Assembly (NCBI RefSeq): GCF_030159255.1
Contig: NZ_BSCT01000045.1
Location: forward strand, 1 to 63,347
Direction: 5' to 3'
Length of the DNA: 63,347 nt
DNA from: Bradyrhizobium sp. SSBR45G
GTDB taxonomy: Bacteria; Pseudomonadota; Alphaproteobacteria; Rhizobiales; Xanthobacteraceae
Part shown: positions 7,581 through 15,821 of the stretch, piece by piece
Layout: every line of letters starts with the position of its first letter
Numbering within the stretch: the first letter of the stretch is position 1
Made by a program: the position numbers and the translations under genes
The notes under the pieces: generated by a model
Seen by the model: only the letters and a program-made list of their open reading frames with translations
What the model was told of the DNA's origin: nothing
Databases searched by the model: none

Positions 7581-7919
7581 CTACCAGGAGATGCCGTATT
7601 TGGCGGCGATGTTGCGCGCCCGCGTTTCCTGGGCGCTCTCGCGCGGCTGCTTGGCGCGGCTGGCCTGTTTCTGCGACTGGCCCTGACTCTGGCCTTGGCC
7701 CGCGGCATCCTGTCCGCTCTGGCCGCCCTGCTGCTGGCCGGCGCCCTGGGCCATCCCGGTCGCGGCGCCCTGCTGGCCACCGGCCTGCGGCTGACCGCCG
7801 CCCTTGCCGATGGAAATGCCGTTGGCCGACAGGATCGAGCCGACGTCGATGGTCTGGGCCTGGGCCGAGACCGCAGCGGACGCGATGACGAAAGCGGTGG
7901 CGAGAAGCAGTTTGCGCAT
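7581..7919 (-). CDS. Small exported Gln/Gly-rich protein, unknown function
   Basis: The 112-residue precursor begins MRKLLLATAFVIASAAVSAQ, a clear signal peptide cleaved near AQA. The mature part is low complexity: GGGQPQAGGQQGAATGMAQG, then QGQSQGQSQKQ, ending in a basic helix RARNIAAKYGISW. The start at 7919 gives an intact signal peptide and is preceded by GGAGACATCGTC. It lies upstream of the ECF42 cluster on the same strand but is separated by a hairpin, so it is probably an independent unit. No family is recognised. Confidence 0.7.
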   Translation of the reverse strand: MRKLLLATAFVIASAAVSAQAQTIDVGSILSANGISIGKGGGQPQAGGQQGAATGMAQGAGQQQGGQSGQDAAGQGQSQGQSQKQASRAKQPRESAQETRARNIAAKYGISW

Positions 7920-8008
7920 GACGATGTCTCCGTGTTGATGGAGCGGAGATTGGCCTGCCCGCGCGATCTGGTATGTGGGACAGGTCACTTAAGCTCGAGG
8001 ACCCTCCG

Positions 8009-8974
8009 ATGACCAAAGGCGCGCTGGCGCTCCTGATCCATGGCGGCACCGACAACTGGTCGCCGCAGCGCTGGAAGGCGCGCTTCAACGATGTCTGCAG
8101 CGATCGCCCCGTGGTGCTGCTGCCCGACGCCGGGCTCGACCCGGCCGACGTGCACTACGCCGCCGTGTGGAAGCCGGTGCCCGGCGAGCTCGCCGGCTTT
8201 CCGAACCTGCGCGTGATCTTCAATCTCGGCGCCGGCGTCGACGCGCTGATGGCCGACAAGACCCTGCCGAGCGTGCCGCTGGTCCGTGTTGCCGTCGACG
8301 ATCTCACCCAACGCATGACCGAATATGTCGTGCTGCACGTGCTGATGCACCATCGCCAGGAGCTTTACCTGCGCGAGTCGCAGCGGGCGAAGCGCTGGGC
8401 GCCGAAATATCAGTGGCCGGCGGCCGCGATCGGCGTCGGCATTCTCGGGCTCGGCACGCTCGGGATCGATGCGGCCGAGGTGCTCAAGCGCATCGGCTTC
8501 CAGGTCGCCGGCTGGAGCCGCAGCGAAAAGCAGGTCCAGGGCATCGAGACCTTCCACGGCGCGGCACAGCTCAACACATTCCTGGCGCGGACCGACATCC
8601 TGGTGTCGCTGCTGCCGCTGACGCCGGATACGCGCGGCATTCTCGACCGCAAGATGTTCGCCCAGCTCAGGCGCTCCTCGCCGCTCGGCGCCCCCGCCAT
8701 GATCAATGCCGGTCGCGGCGGCCTGCAGAACGAGGCCGACATCCTCGCCTGTCTGGACGACGGCACGCTCGGCGCGGTCTCGCTCGACGTGTTCGGCCAG
8801 GAGCCGCTGCCGGCCGACAGCCCGTTCTGGACCCATCCGAAGGTGGTGCTGACGCCGCACAACGCCGCCGACACCGATGCCGACGCGATCTCGCGCTATG
8901 TCGCCGAGCAGATCGGGGCGTTCGAAGCCGGCGGCGCGCTGCGCAATCTCGTCGATCGAGTCAGGGGGTACTAA
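8009..8974 (+). CDS. D-2-hydroxyacid dehydrogenase, GhrA-like (glyoxylate/hydroxypyruvate reductase)
   Basis: The 321-residue cytoplasmic NAD(P)H-dependent oxidoreductase has the Rossmann motif GVGILGLGTLG (about 144-154). The catalytic triad is visible as Arg in NAGRGG, Glu in FGQEPLP and His in TPHNAA, in the order typical of the family. Length and motifs fit the GhrA subgroup, which reduces glyoxylate and hydroxypyruvate. The start ATG at 8009 follows CGAGGACCCTCCG; no earlier start has a better signal. It is convergent with the TetR gene, 4 bp apart. Confidence 0.9.
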   Translation: MTKGALALLIHGGTDNWSPQRWKARFNDVCSDRPVVLLPDAGLDPADVHYAAVWKPVPGELAGFPNLRVIFNLGAGVDALMADKTLPSVPLVRVAVDDLTQRMTEYVVLHVLMHHRQELYLRESQRAKRWAPKYQWPAAAIGVGILGLGTLGIDAAEVLKRIGFQVAGWSRSEKQVQGIETFHGAAQLNTFLARTDILVSLLPLTPDTRGILDRKMFAQLRRSSPLGAPAMINAGRGGLQNEADILACLDDGTLGAVSLDVFGQEPLPADSPFWTHPKVVLTPHNAADTDADAISRYVAEQIGAFEAGGALRNLVDRVRGY

Positions 8975-8978
8975 GACG

Positions 8979-9650
8979 CTATTTTCGACCCACCAAGACA
9001 TCGATTGCGCCGGCAACGATGGCCTCCAGCGCCTCGCGCGGCACCCGCGCCCGGGCGCGGACCGCGATCGAGTGGATCGTCGCCGACGCCAGTTGCGCCA
9101 GCACGACGGGGTCGGCGCTGTCCGGCAGTTCGCCCTTTTCCTTGGCGCGCCGGAAGCAATGCGCGAACGCCTTGTCGAGCTCGGTTACCGCATTCTGCAC
9201 CATGGCGCGGATGTCGGGATCGGCGATCGCCTCGGAGCCCGCCGTCATCACCGTGAAGCAGCCGCGCGGCCCCTCCTCGCCCGACAGATAGATGTCGAGC
9301 GCCGCGGCGAACAGCGCCTCCAGCTGCCGGCGCACCGGCCAGTCTTGGCGCAAGATCTCGCCGATCGTGGCCCGGGCGCTGTCGCGATAGCGCTGATAGC
9401 TCTTGATATAGAGCTCCCGCTTGTCCCCGAAGGCGCCGTAGAGGCTCGGCCGGTTCATGCCGGTGGCGGCGCTGAGATCGTCGAGCGACGTCGCGGCAAA
9501 GCCGGTCGCCCGGAACAGCTCGAGCGCCTTGCCGAGCGCGACATCAGGCTCATAGGCCCGCGGCCGCCCGCGCCGCTTCGGCTCGGCGGGCGCCGCGGTG
9601 ATTTCGGCAGGAGGACCGCCCTGTGGCGGCCCTTTCTTTTTTTGTACCAT
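8979..9650 (-). CDS. TetR/AcrR-family transcriptional regulator
   Basis: The 223-residue protein has a basic, disordered N-terminus (MVQKKKGPPQGGPP, then KRRGRPRAYEP) ahead of a TetR helix-turn-helix: ALELFRATGFAATSLDDLSA followed by GMNRPSLYGAFGDKRELY. The C-terminal half is the variable ligand-binding domain, with AAALDIYLSGEEGPRGCFTV. It is divergent from a glutathione-transferase gene across 90 bp that contains a strong palindrome, so it most likely represses that gene and itself, as is usual for the family. Confidence 0.92.
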   Translation of the reverse strand: MVQKKKGPPQGGPPAEITAAPAEPKRRGRPRAYEPDVALGKALELFRATGFAATSLDDLSAATGMNRPSLYGAFGDKRELYIKSYQRYRDSARATIGEILRQDWPVRRQLEALFAAALDIYLSGEEGPRGCFTVMTAGSEAIADPDIRAMVQNAVTELDKAFAHCFRRAKEKGELPDSADPVVLAQLASATIHSIAVRARARVPREALEAIVAGAIDVLVGRK

Positions 9651-9665
9651 TTCGCACTAAATCCC

Positions 9666-9700
9666 TTGACCAATTTTATATTATGCGAGACAGTATAAAA
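9666..9700. promoter_or_regulatory. TetR-type operator and divergent promoter
   Basis: TTTTATA (9674-9680) and TATAAAA (9694-9700) are a perfect 7-bp inverted repeat around a 13-bp centre that is itself partly symmetric. On the minus strand TTGATT, 16 nt, TAATAT forms a good promoter for the TetR gene overlapping the dyad. TTGACC at 9666 may serve the plus-strand GST gene, although its spacing to TATAAA is long (22 nt). Confidence 0.55.
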
Positions 9701-9740
9701 ATCAATGAACGCTCCGGTCCGGAGCCCCAGGGAGACGTCC

Positions 9741-10385
9741 ATGGACCTGTATTTCTCGCCGCTCGCCTGCTCGCTGGCCACCCGCATCGCGCTCTATGAA
9801 GCGGGCGCCGCGGCGAATTACCTCGAGGTCGATCCGAAGACCAAGGTCGTCCTCGACGACGGCTCGGATTTCCGCGCCGCCAATCCACTCGGCCTCGTCC
9901 CGACCTTGCGCACCGATGACGGCGACCTGCTGACGGAGAACGCCGCGATCCTGCAATACGTCGCCGACCGCTTCCCCGACGCGCAACTCGGCACCGGCCC
10001 AGGCATGGACCGCAGCCGGCTGCAGCAATGGCTCTGCTTCATCGGCACCGAGCTGCACAAGGGACTGTTCATTCCGATCCTCGACAAGACTGCGCCCGAG
10101 GAGATGAAGGCCCACGTTCTCAAGAAGAACCTGTCGCGGCTCGACCATCTCGACAACCACCTGCGCGGCCGAGACTATCTGCTCGATCATTTCACGGTCG
10201 CAGATGCCTATCTCGTGACTGTGATCAACTGGACCATGGCGACGCCCCCCGTCGAACTCGCGAAATGGCCGGCCGTGAAGGCCTACTACGAGCGCCTGCG
10301 TGCACGCCCGTCGATTGCACGCGCAATCGCCGAGGAGTTCGAGCTCTACAAGGCGGAACTCGCGCGGCACAGGGCAGCGGCCTGA
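9741..10385 (+). CDS. Glutathione S-transferase (GstA-like)
   Basis: The 214-residue cytosolic GST starts MDLYFSPLACSLATRIALYE, where SPLACS holds the expected catalytic Ser/Cys region. The thioredoxin-fold domain ends with NPLGLVPTL and DLLTENAAILQYVADRF (the Glu/Asn glutathione-binding turn). The helical C-terminal domain has YLLDHFTVADAYLVTVINW, the N-capping box. It resembles E. coli GstA-type enzymes that detoxify electrophiles. The start at 9741 follows AGGGAGACGTCC; an earlier in-frame ATG lies in the operator region. Confidence 0.93.
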   Translation: MDLYFSPLACSLATRIALYEAGAAANYLEVDPKTKVVLDDGSDFRAANPLGLVPTLRTDDGDLLTENAAILQYVADRFPDAQLGTGPGMDRSRLQQWLCFIGTELHKGLFIPILDKTAPEEMKAHVLKKNLSRLDHLDNHLRGRDYLLDHFTVADAYLVTVINWTMATPPVELAKWPAVKAYYERLRARPSIARAIAEEFELYKAELARHRAAA

Positions 10386-10398
10386 CGGCGGGCGCGTT

Positions 10399-10463
10399 TC
10401 ATCTCCCTCTGGAGAGAATGTGACTTCAAGGGAGATGATCCATCGTTCCATGACCACATCTCC
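10399..10463 (+). promoter_or_regulatory. Mutually exclusive hairpins in the helicase leader
   Basis: TCATCTCCCT (10399-10408) pairs perfectly with AGGGAGATGA (10429-10438) around a 20-nt loop. The same GGAGATG (10431-10437) can instead pair with CATCTCC at 10457-10463. The three segments form two competing stems just after the GST stop codon. They could be a GST terminator, an attenuator-like switch or DNA operators; there is no U-tract. Confidence 0.45.
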
Positions 10464-10498
10464 ATCGTGTCGAACGCTTGACCGCGATCACTTCGGGT

Positions 10499-10527
10499 TG
10501 CAATCCTCGAATCGCAGGAGGATTGCA
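10499..10527 (+). promoter_or_regulatory. 10-bp inverted repeat covering the Shine-Dalgarno of the helicase gene
   Basis: TGCAATCCTC (10499-10508) and GAGGATTGCA (10518-10527) are perfectly complementary, with a 9-nt loop. The ribosome-binding site AGGAGGA (10516-10522) spans the loop and right arm, and the GTG start at 10529 follows 1 nt after the stem. In RNA this stem should hide the binding site. As DNA it could be a repressor site, since TTGACC at 10478 might be a -35 box. Confidence 0.5.
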
Positions 10528-10528
10528 C

Positions 10529-13500
10529 GTGGCAAGCACATCCGTACGAGACCGATTGCTGGCGGACCGGCGCGCGCTGCTCGATCTGGGCACGCGCAAC
10601 CGGCTCGTGCACATCCCGCTCAAGACCAAGACCATCCGCACCATCGACATCGTCGGCGCACGATCGGCTGCGCTGTTCGAGCTGCTCGGCGAAGGCAAGC
10701 GCTTCACCTTCCTGCCATCGAAGGCCGAAGCGGTTGCTGAAACGGGGGGCGACGCATCAGTCGCAGCCGTGCCGCCGCCTCAGTCCGAAACGTCGGCCGC
10801 CAAGTCGAAGCCGACCGAAAACGAATCGGAGGCGCAGACCCGGCCAGCCGACACGCGGCTCCAGACCCGATTGACGTCCGAGGCGCTGCAGAAGCGCCTA
10901 CTCGACATCTGGTATGACGCACGCACGCTGGAAGAGGAACAGGGCGTCAACATCCTCTATCTCGCCTTCGGACTGCTGAAATGGTTCGAGGACGACAAAT
11001 CCGACGTCGAGCGCTTTGCGCCTCTCGTCCTGCTGCCCGTCCGGCTCGAACGCAGCAGCGCCGCCGATCGGTTTCATCTCGTCTCCCGCGCGGAGCCGCC
11101 CTCGCCGAATCTCTCGCTGCAGGCCAAGCTCGACGCTGAATTCGGCTTGAAGCTCGCGGATTTCGGCGACGAGGATGATGTCGATATCGCCGGCTATCTC
11201 GCCGGCATCGCCGAGACAGTCGCGACGAAAAAGAGATGGGAGGTGCGGGCAGACGCGATCGTCCTCGGCTTCTTCTCGTTCTCCAAATTCCTGATGTATC
11301 GCGACCTCGATCCCGAGAACTGGCCCACGGACGGCGCGCTCGATCGGCACCCCTTGATCACGGCGCTGCTGCAGAACGGCTTCGAAGCGTCGGAGCCGAT
11401 CGTCGCCGACAACGGCAGGATCGATCCCGTGATCCAGCCGGTCGCGATGAACCACGTCGTCGATGCCGATTCGTCGCAGGCCGTGGTGATCGAGGAAGTG
11501 GTCCGCGGCCGCGACCTCGTCGTCAAGGGACCTCCGGGCACGGGCAAGTCACAGACCATCACCAACATCATCGCCTCGGCTGCGGCCGAGGGGAAGACGG
11601 TGCTGTTCGTCGCCGAGAAGATGGCGGCGCTGGACGTCGTGCACCGGCGGCTGAAGGCTGTCGGTCTCGGCTCCCTCGCGCTCGAGCTTCATTCCAACAA
11701 GGCCAACAAACGCATCCTGCTGGAAGAGTTGAAGCGCTGCAAATCGGCTGCCGTGCCCGCGCCGCGCGGCGAGGCGACGCTGGTGCAGCACCTGACCGAC
11801 AGCCGCGACGGCCTCAATCAGCACGCCGACATGATGCACCAGCCGCACCAGCCGAGCGAGCTGACGCCGTTCCGGCTGCTGGGTCATCTCATCCGTTGTG
11901 GGGAAACGTCGGCACAGCCGGCGCGGCCATTGCAGGGCGCGCCCTCCTGGACTCCGTTGGACTTGGAGCGAAGACGCGAGCTGATCGCCGAGCTGGCTGA
12001 GCGGATCGCAGCCGACGGCGCGCCTCATCTGCACCCGTGGCGCGGCGTCGGCCGCGACGCACTCGATCCGACCGAAATGGCGCGCCTGCGGACATCGCTG
12101 GACGAGATTGCAAAGGGTCTCGGCGACGTTACGACGGGCGCGGCCCGCATGGGCGCGCTGTTCGAACTGCCGTCACCGGCCACCTTGGCCGATGCCGCTG
12201 GCGTACTGGCATTCGCCGAGGCTGCGGCGGCAATGCCCGAGTGCGACAAGGCGGCCTTCCGCGATCCGATCTGGAGCCGGCCGCACGAGGTCGCCGATAT
12301 CGTCGACAGGGGCTTCCGCTACGCCAAATTGAAGACCGCGTTCGAATCCGCGTTCGTCGAGGCCGCCTGGGATGCAGCGATGGCCGATTGCCGCAAGGTG
12401 ATCGCGGAGAAGGGCAACTCCTGGCTTCGGCTGCTCAGCGCGCGCTATCGCGCGCAGATGGCGCTGCTGACGTCTTACCTGAAGGTGCCGATGCCGAAAT
12501 CGGTCGATCAGCGGCTGCTGCTGATCGACGGTCTCATCGCTGCGCAGGCCGCGCGCCGGTCCTTCGCGGAGCTGGAGAATGCAGGGAGCGCGGCCTTTGG
12601 GACCGCGTGGCAGAAGGAGCAGTCGGACTGGGAGGCGCTGTCGACATTGACGACCTGGTGGAGCGCATTCCCGAAGCCATTCGCGAACGACGAGACGCGC
12701 CAGCGCCTGACGCATCTCACGCTGTCGGCCGACGACCGGCAAGCGATCACTCAATTCAAGAACGACCTCGCGGGCCTGAGATCCAGCCTGCAGCAGCTCA
12801 TCGATTTTCTGCAACTGGAGCCCAACCGCATCCCGCTCGACGCGGGCGACCGAATTCGGTTCGACGAGTTGTCGGAGACCTTCTCGGAGTGGCAAAGCTC
12901 CACCGAGCGGCTCACCCGCTGGATCGCATTCATGGAGCGGATCCGTCTCGCCCGTGCGTATGGTCTCGCGGCTCTGGTCGATCGTACGCTCGACGGCTCG
13001 TTGCCGGGCGACGCGTTGCAACAGACTTTCGATCGTTCCTACTACGATGCGATGCGCAGCGTGATCTTCGCGCAGCACCCGCAGCTCAAGCGTTTCGACG
13101 GAGAGTCGCACGACCGTCTCGTCGACGGCTTCCGCAAGCTCGACGTCGAGCGCATGCAGCTCGCCCGCGACCAGATCGCCTATGAGCATGCCGCGGCACT
13201 GCCACGCAATGCGGGCGGCATCGGCCCGCTCGGCGTGTTGAACGGCGAGCTGGCCAAGAAGCGCAATCATCTTCCGATCCGCCAACTGCTGGAGCGCGCC
13301 GGCCCGGTCGTGCAGCAGATCAAGCCGATCTTTCTGATGAGCCCGCTTTCGGTGGCGCAGTTCCTGAAGCCCGGCGCGATCGCCTTCGATCTGCTCGTCG
13401 TCGACGAGGCTTCGCAGATCGAACCGGTGGATGCGCTCGGCGCCGTGGCGCGCTGCCGGCAGATGGTGGTCGTCGGTGACGAGCGCCAGCTGCCGCCGAC

Positions 13501-15304
13501 GCGTTTCTTCGCCAAGCTGACCGGAAACGATGACGAGGACAGCGACGATGAGGATCAACCGACCTTCCAGGTGAAGGACGCCGAGAGCATTCTCGACCTC
13601 TGCCTCGCCAAGGGCCTGTCGCACCGGATGCTGAACTGGCACTACCGCAGCAAGCACCAGTCGCTGATCGCGGTGTCGAACAAGCAGTTCTACGACAACC
13701 GGCTGTTCATCGTGCCGAGCCCCTATGACGCCGTGGCGGGCATGGGGCTGAAGTTCAACTACAACCCCGATGCGCATTACGAGCGCGGCAGCAGCCGGAC
13801 CAATCCGAGGGAGGCCCGCATCGTGGCAGAGGCGGTCATGCGGCATGCGCGTGAGACGCCTGAGAGAAGCCTGGGCGTTGCGACCTTCTCCGTGGCGCAG
13901 CGGCAGGCGATTCAGGACCAGCTCGAGCTGTTGCGCAAGGAAAGCCCCGACACCGAGAACTTCTTCGTCCGCGGCACGAGCGAGCCGTTCTTCGTCAAGA
14001 ATCTCGAAAACATCCAGGGCGACGAGCGCGACGTCATCTTCATCTCGATGGGTTACGGTAAGACCAAGGAGGGGTTCGTCTCCATGAGCTTCGGCCCGCT
14101 GAACTCGGACGGCGGCGAGCGCCGCCTGAACGTGCTCATCTCCCGCGCCAAGCTGCGCTGCGAGGTGTTCTCCTCGATCAGCGGCGACGACATCGATTTA
14201 TCGCGCGCCAAGGGCCGTGGCATCGCCGCGCTGAAGACGTTCCTGACTTTCGCACAGACTGGTCAGCTCGGCCTTGCACAGGAAACCGGCCGTGATCCAG
14301 ACTCGGTGTTCGAGGAGCAGGTCGCGGCCAAGCTGGGAGCGCTCGGCCATGAGGTGAAGACGCAGATCGGCACCGCCGGCTTCTTCGTCGATCTCGCGAT
14401 CGTCGATCCGGACAAGCCCGGCCGCTTCCTGCTCGGCATCGAATGCGACGGCGCCCAGTACCACGCCTCGCGCTCGGCGCGAGACCGCGATCGCCTGCGC
14501 CAGGACGTGCTGGAAGCGCATGGCTGGGTGCTGCATCGCATCTGGTCGACCGACTGGTTCCTCCGTCCCAAGGAGGAGACCGAGAAGGTCCTGCGCGCGA
14601 TCGAGGCGGCGAAGGCGCATTGGCGCGAGATCGACGAAGGCGCTGCCGCGACGCAGCCCGAGCCTCCGGTAGAACCCGATGTGCCGGAGGCAAAAGCCAC
14701 CGCGGACCGCCCCGCAGAGGTCATCGCACAGGCGCCGACGGTGATCCCCTACGAAGAGGCGAAGCTGCGGGTGCGCCGGGAGATCGAGCCGCACGAGACG
14801 TCGCTCTCCAACATGACGCGGCATGTCGTCGAGATCGTCGCCGTCGAAGGGCCGGTGCATGAATCGGAAATCATCGTCCGCATCAGATCGGCCTGGGGCC
14901 TCGCCCGCGCCGGCAATCGCATCCGCGACGCCGTCCGCGCGGCGCTGAACGCGGCGGTCGCGAAGGGACAGATCGCCGGTGGTCCGTTCTACGTTGTCCC
15001 CGGCCAGACGATCGTTGTCCGAAATCGCGAGGACGTGCAGTCGACGACGCTGCGCAAGCCGGAGATGCTGCCGCCGGAAGAGATCAAGGCGGCCATCCTG
15101 CAGGTCGTGGAGCAGAACTTTGGCGCCGAGGAGGACCAGTTGATCCAGGCGGTGGCCCGCCTGTTCGGCTTCGGATCGACCAGCGCCCAGTTGCGCGAGG
15201 CTGTGCTGACCAGCCTCAAGGATCTACTCGACGCGGGCAATCTGCGCCGCGAGGGAGAGTTGCTGACCAGGCCGCAGGAGGTCTCGCCGGCCACGCCGGC
15301 TTGA
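10529..15304 (+). CDS. DUF4011 - SF1 helicase - Vsr-like nuclease - DUF3320 protein (probable antiphage defence)
   Basis: The product has 1591 residues. The N-terminus (RDRLLADRRALLDLGTRNRL) is DUF4011-like. The SF1 motor has Walker A GPPGTGKSQT (334-343), motif II VVDEASQIEP (Asp959-Glu960), motif III GDERQLPP (983-990), a late QGDERDVIF and RRLNVLISRAK (about 1198). Residues ~1258-1345 resemble Vsr/DUF559 endonucleases: FVDLAIVD, then LGIECDGAQYH (Glu1305, Asp1307) and VLHRIWSTDWF. Residues ~1430-1490 (VEIVAVEGPVHESEIIVRIR) match DUF3320. As I recall, such single proteins are catalogued as defence genes (Hhe in PADLOC). GTG at 10529 is chosen for AGGAGGA at 6-nt spacing. It stands alone, convergent with ybgC. 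Confidence 0.9.
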   Translation: MASTSVRDRLLADRRALLDLGTRNRLVHIPLKTKTIRTIDIVGARSAALFELLGEGKRFTFLPSKAEAVAETGGDASVAAVPPPQSETSAAKSKPTENESEAQTRPADTRLQTRLTSEALQKRLLDIWYDARTLEEEQGVNILYLAFGLLKWFEDDKSDVERFAPLVLLPVRLERSSAADRFHLVSRAEPPSPNLSLQAKLDAEFGLKLADFGDEDDVDIAGYLAGIAETVATKKRWEVRADAIVLGFFSFSKFLMYRDLDPENWPTDGALDRHPLITALLQNGFEASEPIVADNGRIDPVIQPVAMNHVVDADSSQAVVIEEVVRGRDLVVKGPPGTGKSQTITNIIASAAAEGKTVLFVAEKMAALDVVHRRLKAVGLGSLALELHSNKANKRILLEELKRCKSAAVPAPRGEATLVQHLTDSRDGLNQHADMMHQPHQPSELTPFRLLGHLIRCGETSAQPARPLQGAPSWTPLDLERRRELIAELAERIAADGAPHLHPWRGVGRDALDPTEMARLRTSLDEIAKGLGDVTTGAARMGALFELPSPATLADAAGVLAFAEAAAAMPECDKAAFRDPIWSRPHEVADIVDRGFRYAKLKTAFESAFVEAAWDAAMADCRKVIAEKGNSWLRLLSARYRAQMALLTSYLKVPMPKSVDQRLLLIDGLIAAQAARRSFAELENAGSAAFGTAWQKEQSDWEALSTLTTWWSAFPKPFANDETRQRLTHLTLSADDRQAITQFKNDLAGLRSSLQQLIDFLQLEPNRIPLDAGDRIRFDELSETFSEWQSSTERLTRWIAFMERIRLARAYGLAALVDRTLDGSLPGDALQQTFDRSYYDAMRSVIFAQHPQLKRFDGESHDRLVDGFRKLDVERMQLARDQIAYEHAAALPRNAGGIGPLGVLNGELAKKRNHLPIRQLLERAGPVVQQIKPIFLMSPLSVAQFLKPGAIAFDLLVVDEASQIEPVDALGAVARCRQMVVVGDERQLPPTRFFAKLTGNDDEDSDDEDQPTFQVKDAESILDLCLAKGLSHRMLNWHYRSKHQSLIAVSNKQFYDNRLFIVPSPYDAVAGMGLKFNYNPDAHYERGSSRTNPREARIVAEAVMRHARETPERSLGVATFSVAQRQAIQDQLELLRKESPDTENFFVRGTSEPFFVKNLENIQGDERDVIFISMGYGKTKEGFVSMSFGPLNSDGGERRLNVLISRAKLRCEVFSSISGDDIDLSRAKGRGIAALKTFLTFAQTGQLGLAQETGRDPDSVFEEQVAAKLGALGHEVKTQIGTAGFFVDLAIVDPDKPGRFLLGIECDGAQYHASRSARDRDRLRQDVLEAHGWVLHRIWSTDWFLRPKEETEKVLRAIEAAKAHWREIDEGAAATQPEPPVEPDVPEAKATADRPAEVIAQAPTVIPYEEAKLRVRREIEPHETSLSNMTRHVVEIVAVEGPVHESEIIVRIRSAWGLARAGNRIRDAVRAALNAAVAKGQIAGGPFYVVPGQTIVVRNREDVQSTTLRKPEMLPPEEIKAAILQVVEQNFGAEEDQLIQAVARLFGFGSTSAQLREAVLTSLKDLLDAGNLRREGELLTRPQEVSPATPA

Positions 15305-15308
15305 CCGG

Positions 15309-15755
15309 CTAGGCGAGGTCCGCCTTCAGCAGATCACGCAGCGCCTTCGGAATCGGCTGCGCCTTGCCGCCGCTGATGAAGGCGACGCGGACGTCGGCCT
15401 TGACGAGAATCTCCTCGCCGCGCCGCACCTCCTGGGCCAAGGTGATCGAGGCGCCCTTGACTGCGATCGGCCACGTCACCACGTCGAGCACGTCGTCCAT
15501 GCGCGCCGGCCGCAGGAAATCGAGCGTCATCGAGCGCACGACGAAGGCGAAGCCCGGCGCCTCGCTTTCGGCCTCCGCGAACAGCGCGTGCTGCTCGGCC
15601 CCCATCAGCCGCAGATGATTGGTGCGGCCGCGCTCCATGAAGCGGAGGTAGTTGGCGTGGTAGACGATCCCTGAGAAATCCGTGTCCTCGTAGTAGACGC
15701 GGACCTGCATGTGATGGCGGCCGTCGCGGATGTCGCCGTCGAGATGTTGGGTCAC
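15309..15755 (-). CDS. ybgC: YbgC-family acyl-CoA thioesterase
   Basis: The 148-residue hot-dog-fold thioesterase has the family motif VYYEDTDFSGIVYHANYLRF, whose Asp is catalytic, followed by ERGRTNHLR. YbgC hydrolyses acyl-CoA thioesters and is normally the first gene before tolQ in the Tol-Pal operon of proteobacteria, often next to ruvB. Here the ruv cluster is upstream on the same strand, but instead of tolQ the next gene is a convergent helicase-nuclease. The GTG start at 15755 follows GAGGGCTTCCG; an internal ATG at 15710 is a weaker alternative. Confidence 0.92.
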   Translation of the reverse strand: MTQHLDGDIRDGRHHMQVRVYYEDTDFSGIVYHANYLRFMERGRTNHLRLMGAEQHALFAEAESEAPGFAFVVRSMTLDFLRPARMDDVLDVVTWPIAVKGASITLAQEVRRGEEILVKADVRVAFISGGKAQPIPKALRDLLKADLA

Positions 15756-15821
15756 CGGAAGCCCTCGATTGCCGGAAATGGCGATCGTTTTGCCCAGTTC
15801 AACGGCGAGCGCAAGGGCAAG

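Noticed and set aside
12173..13846. A 557-codon minus-strand frame opposite the helicase
   Set aside because: It is a shadow of the helicase reading frame, with no start signal and no family motif.
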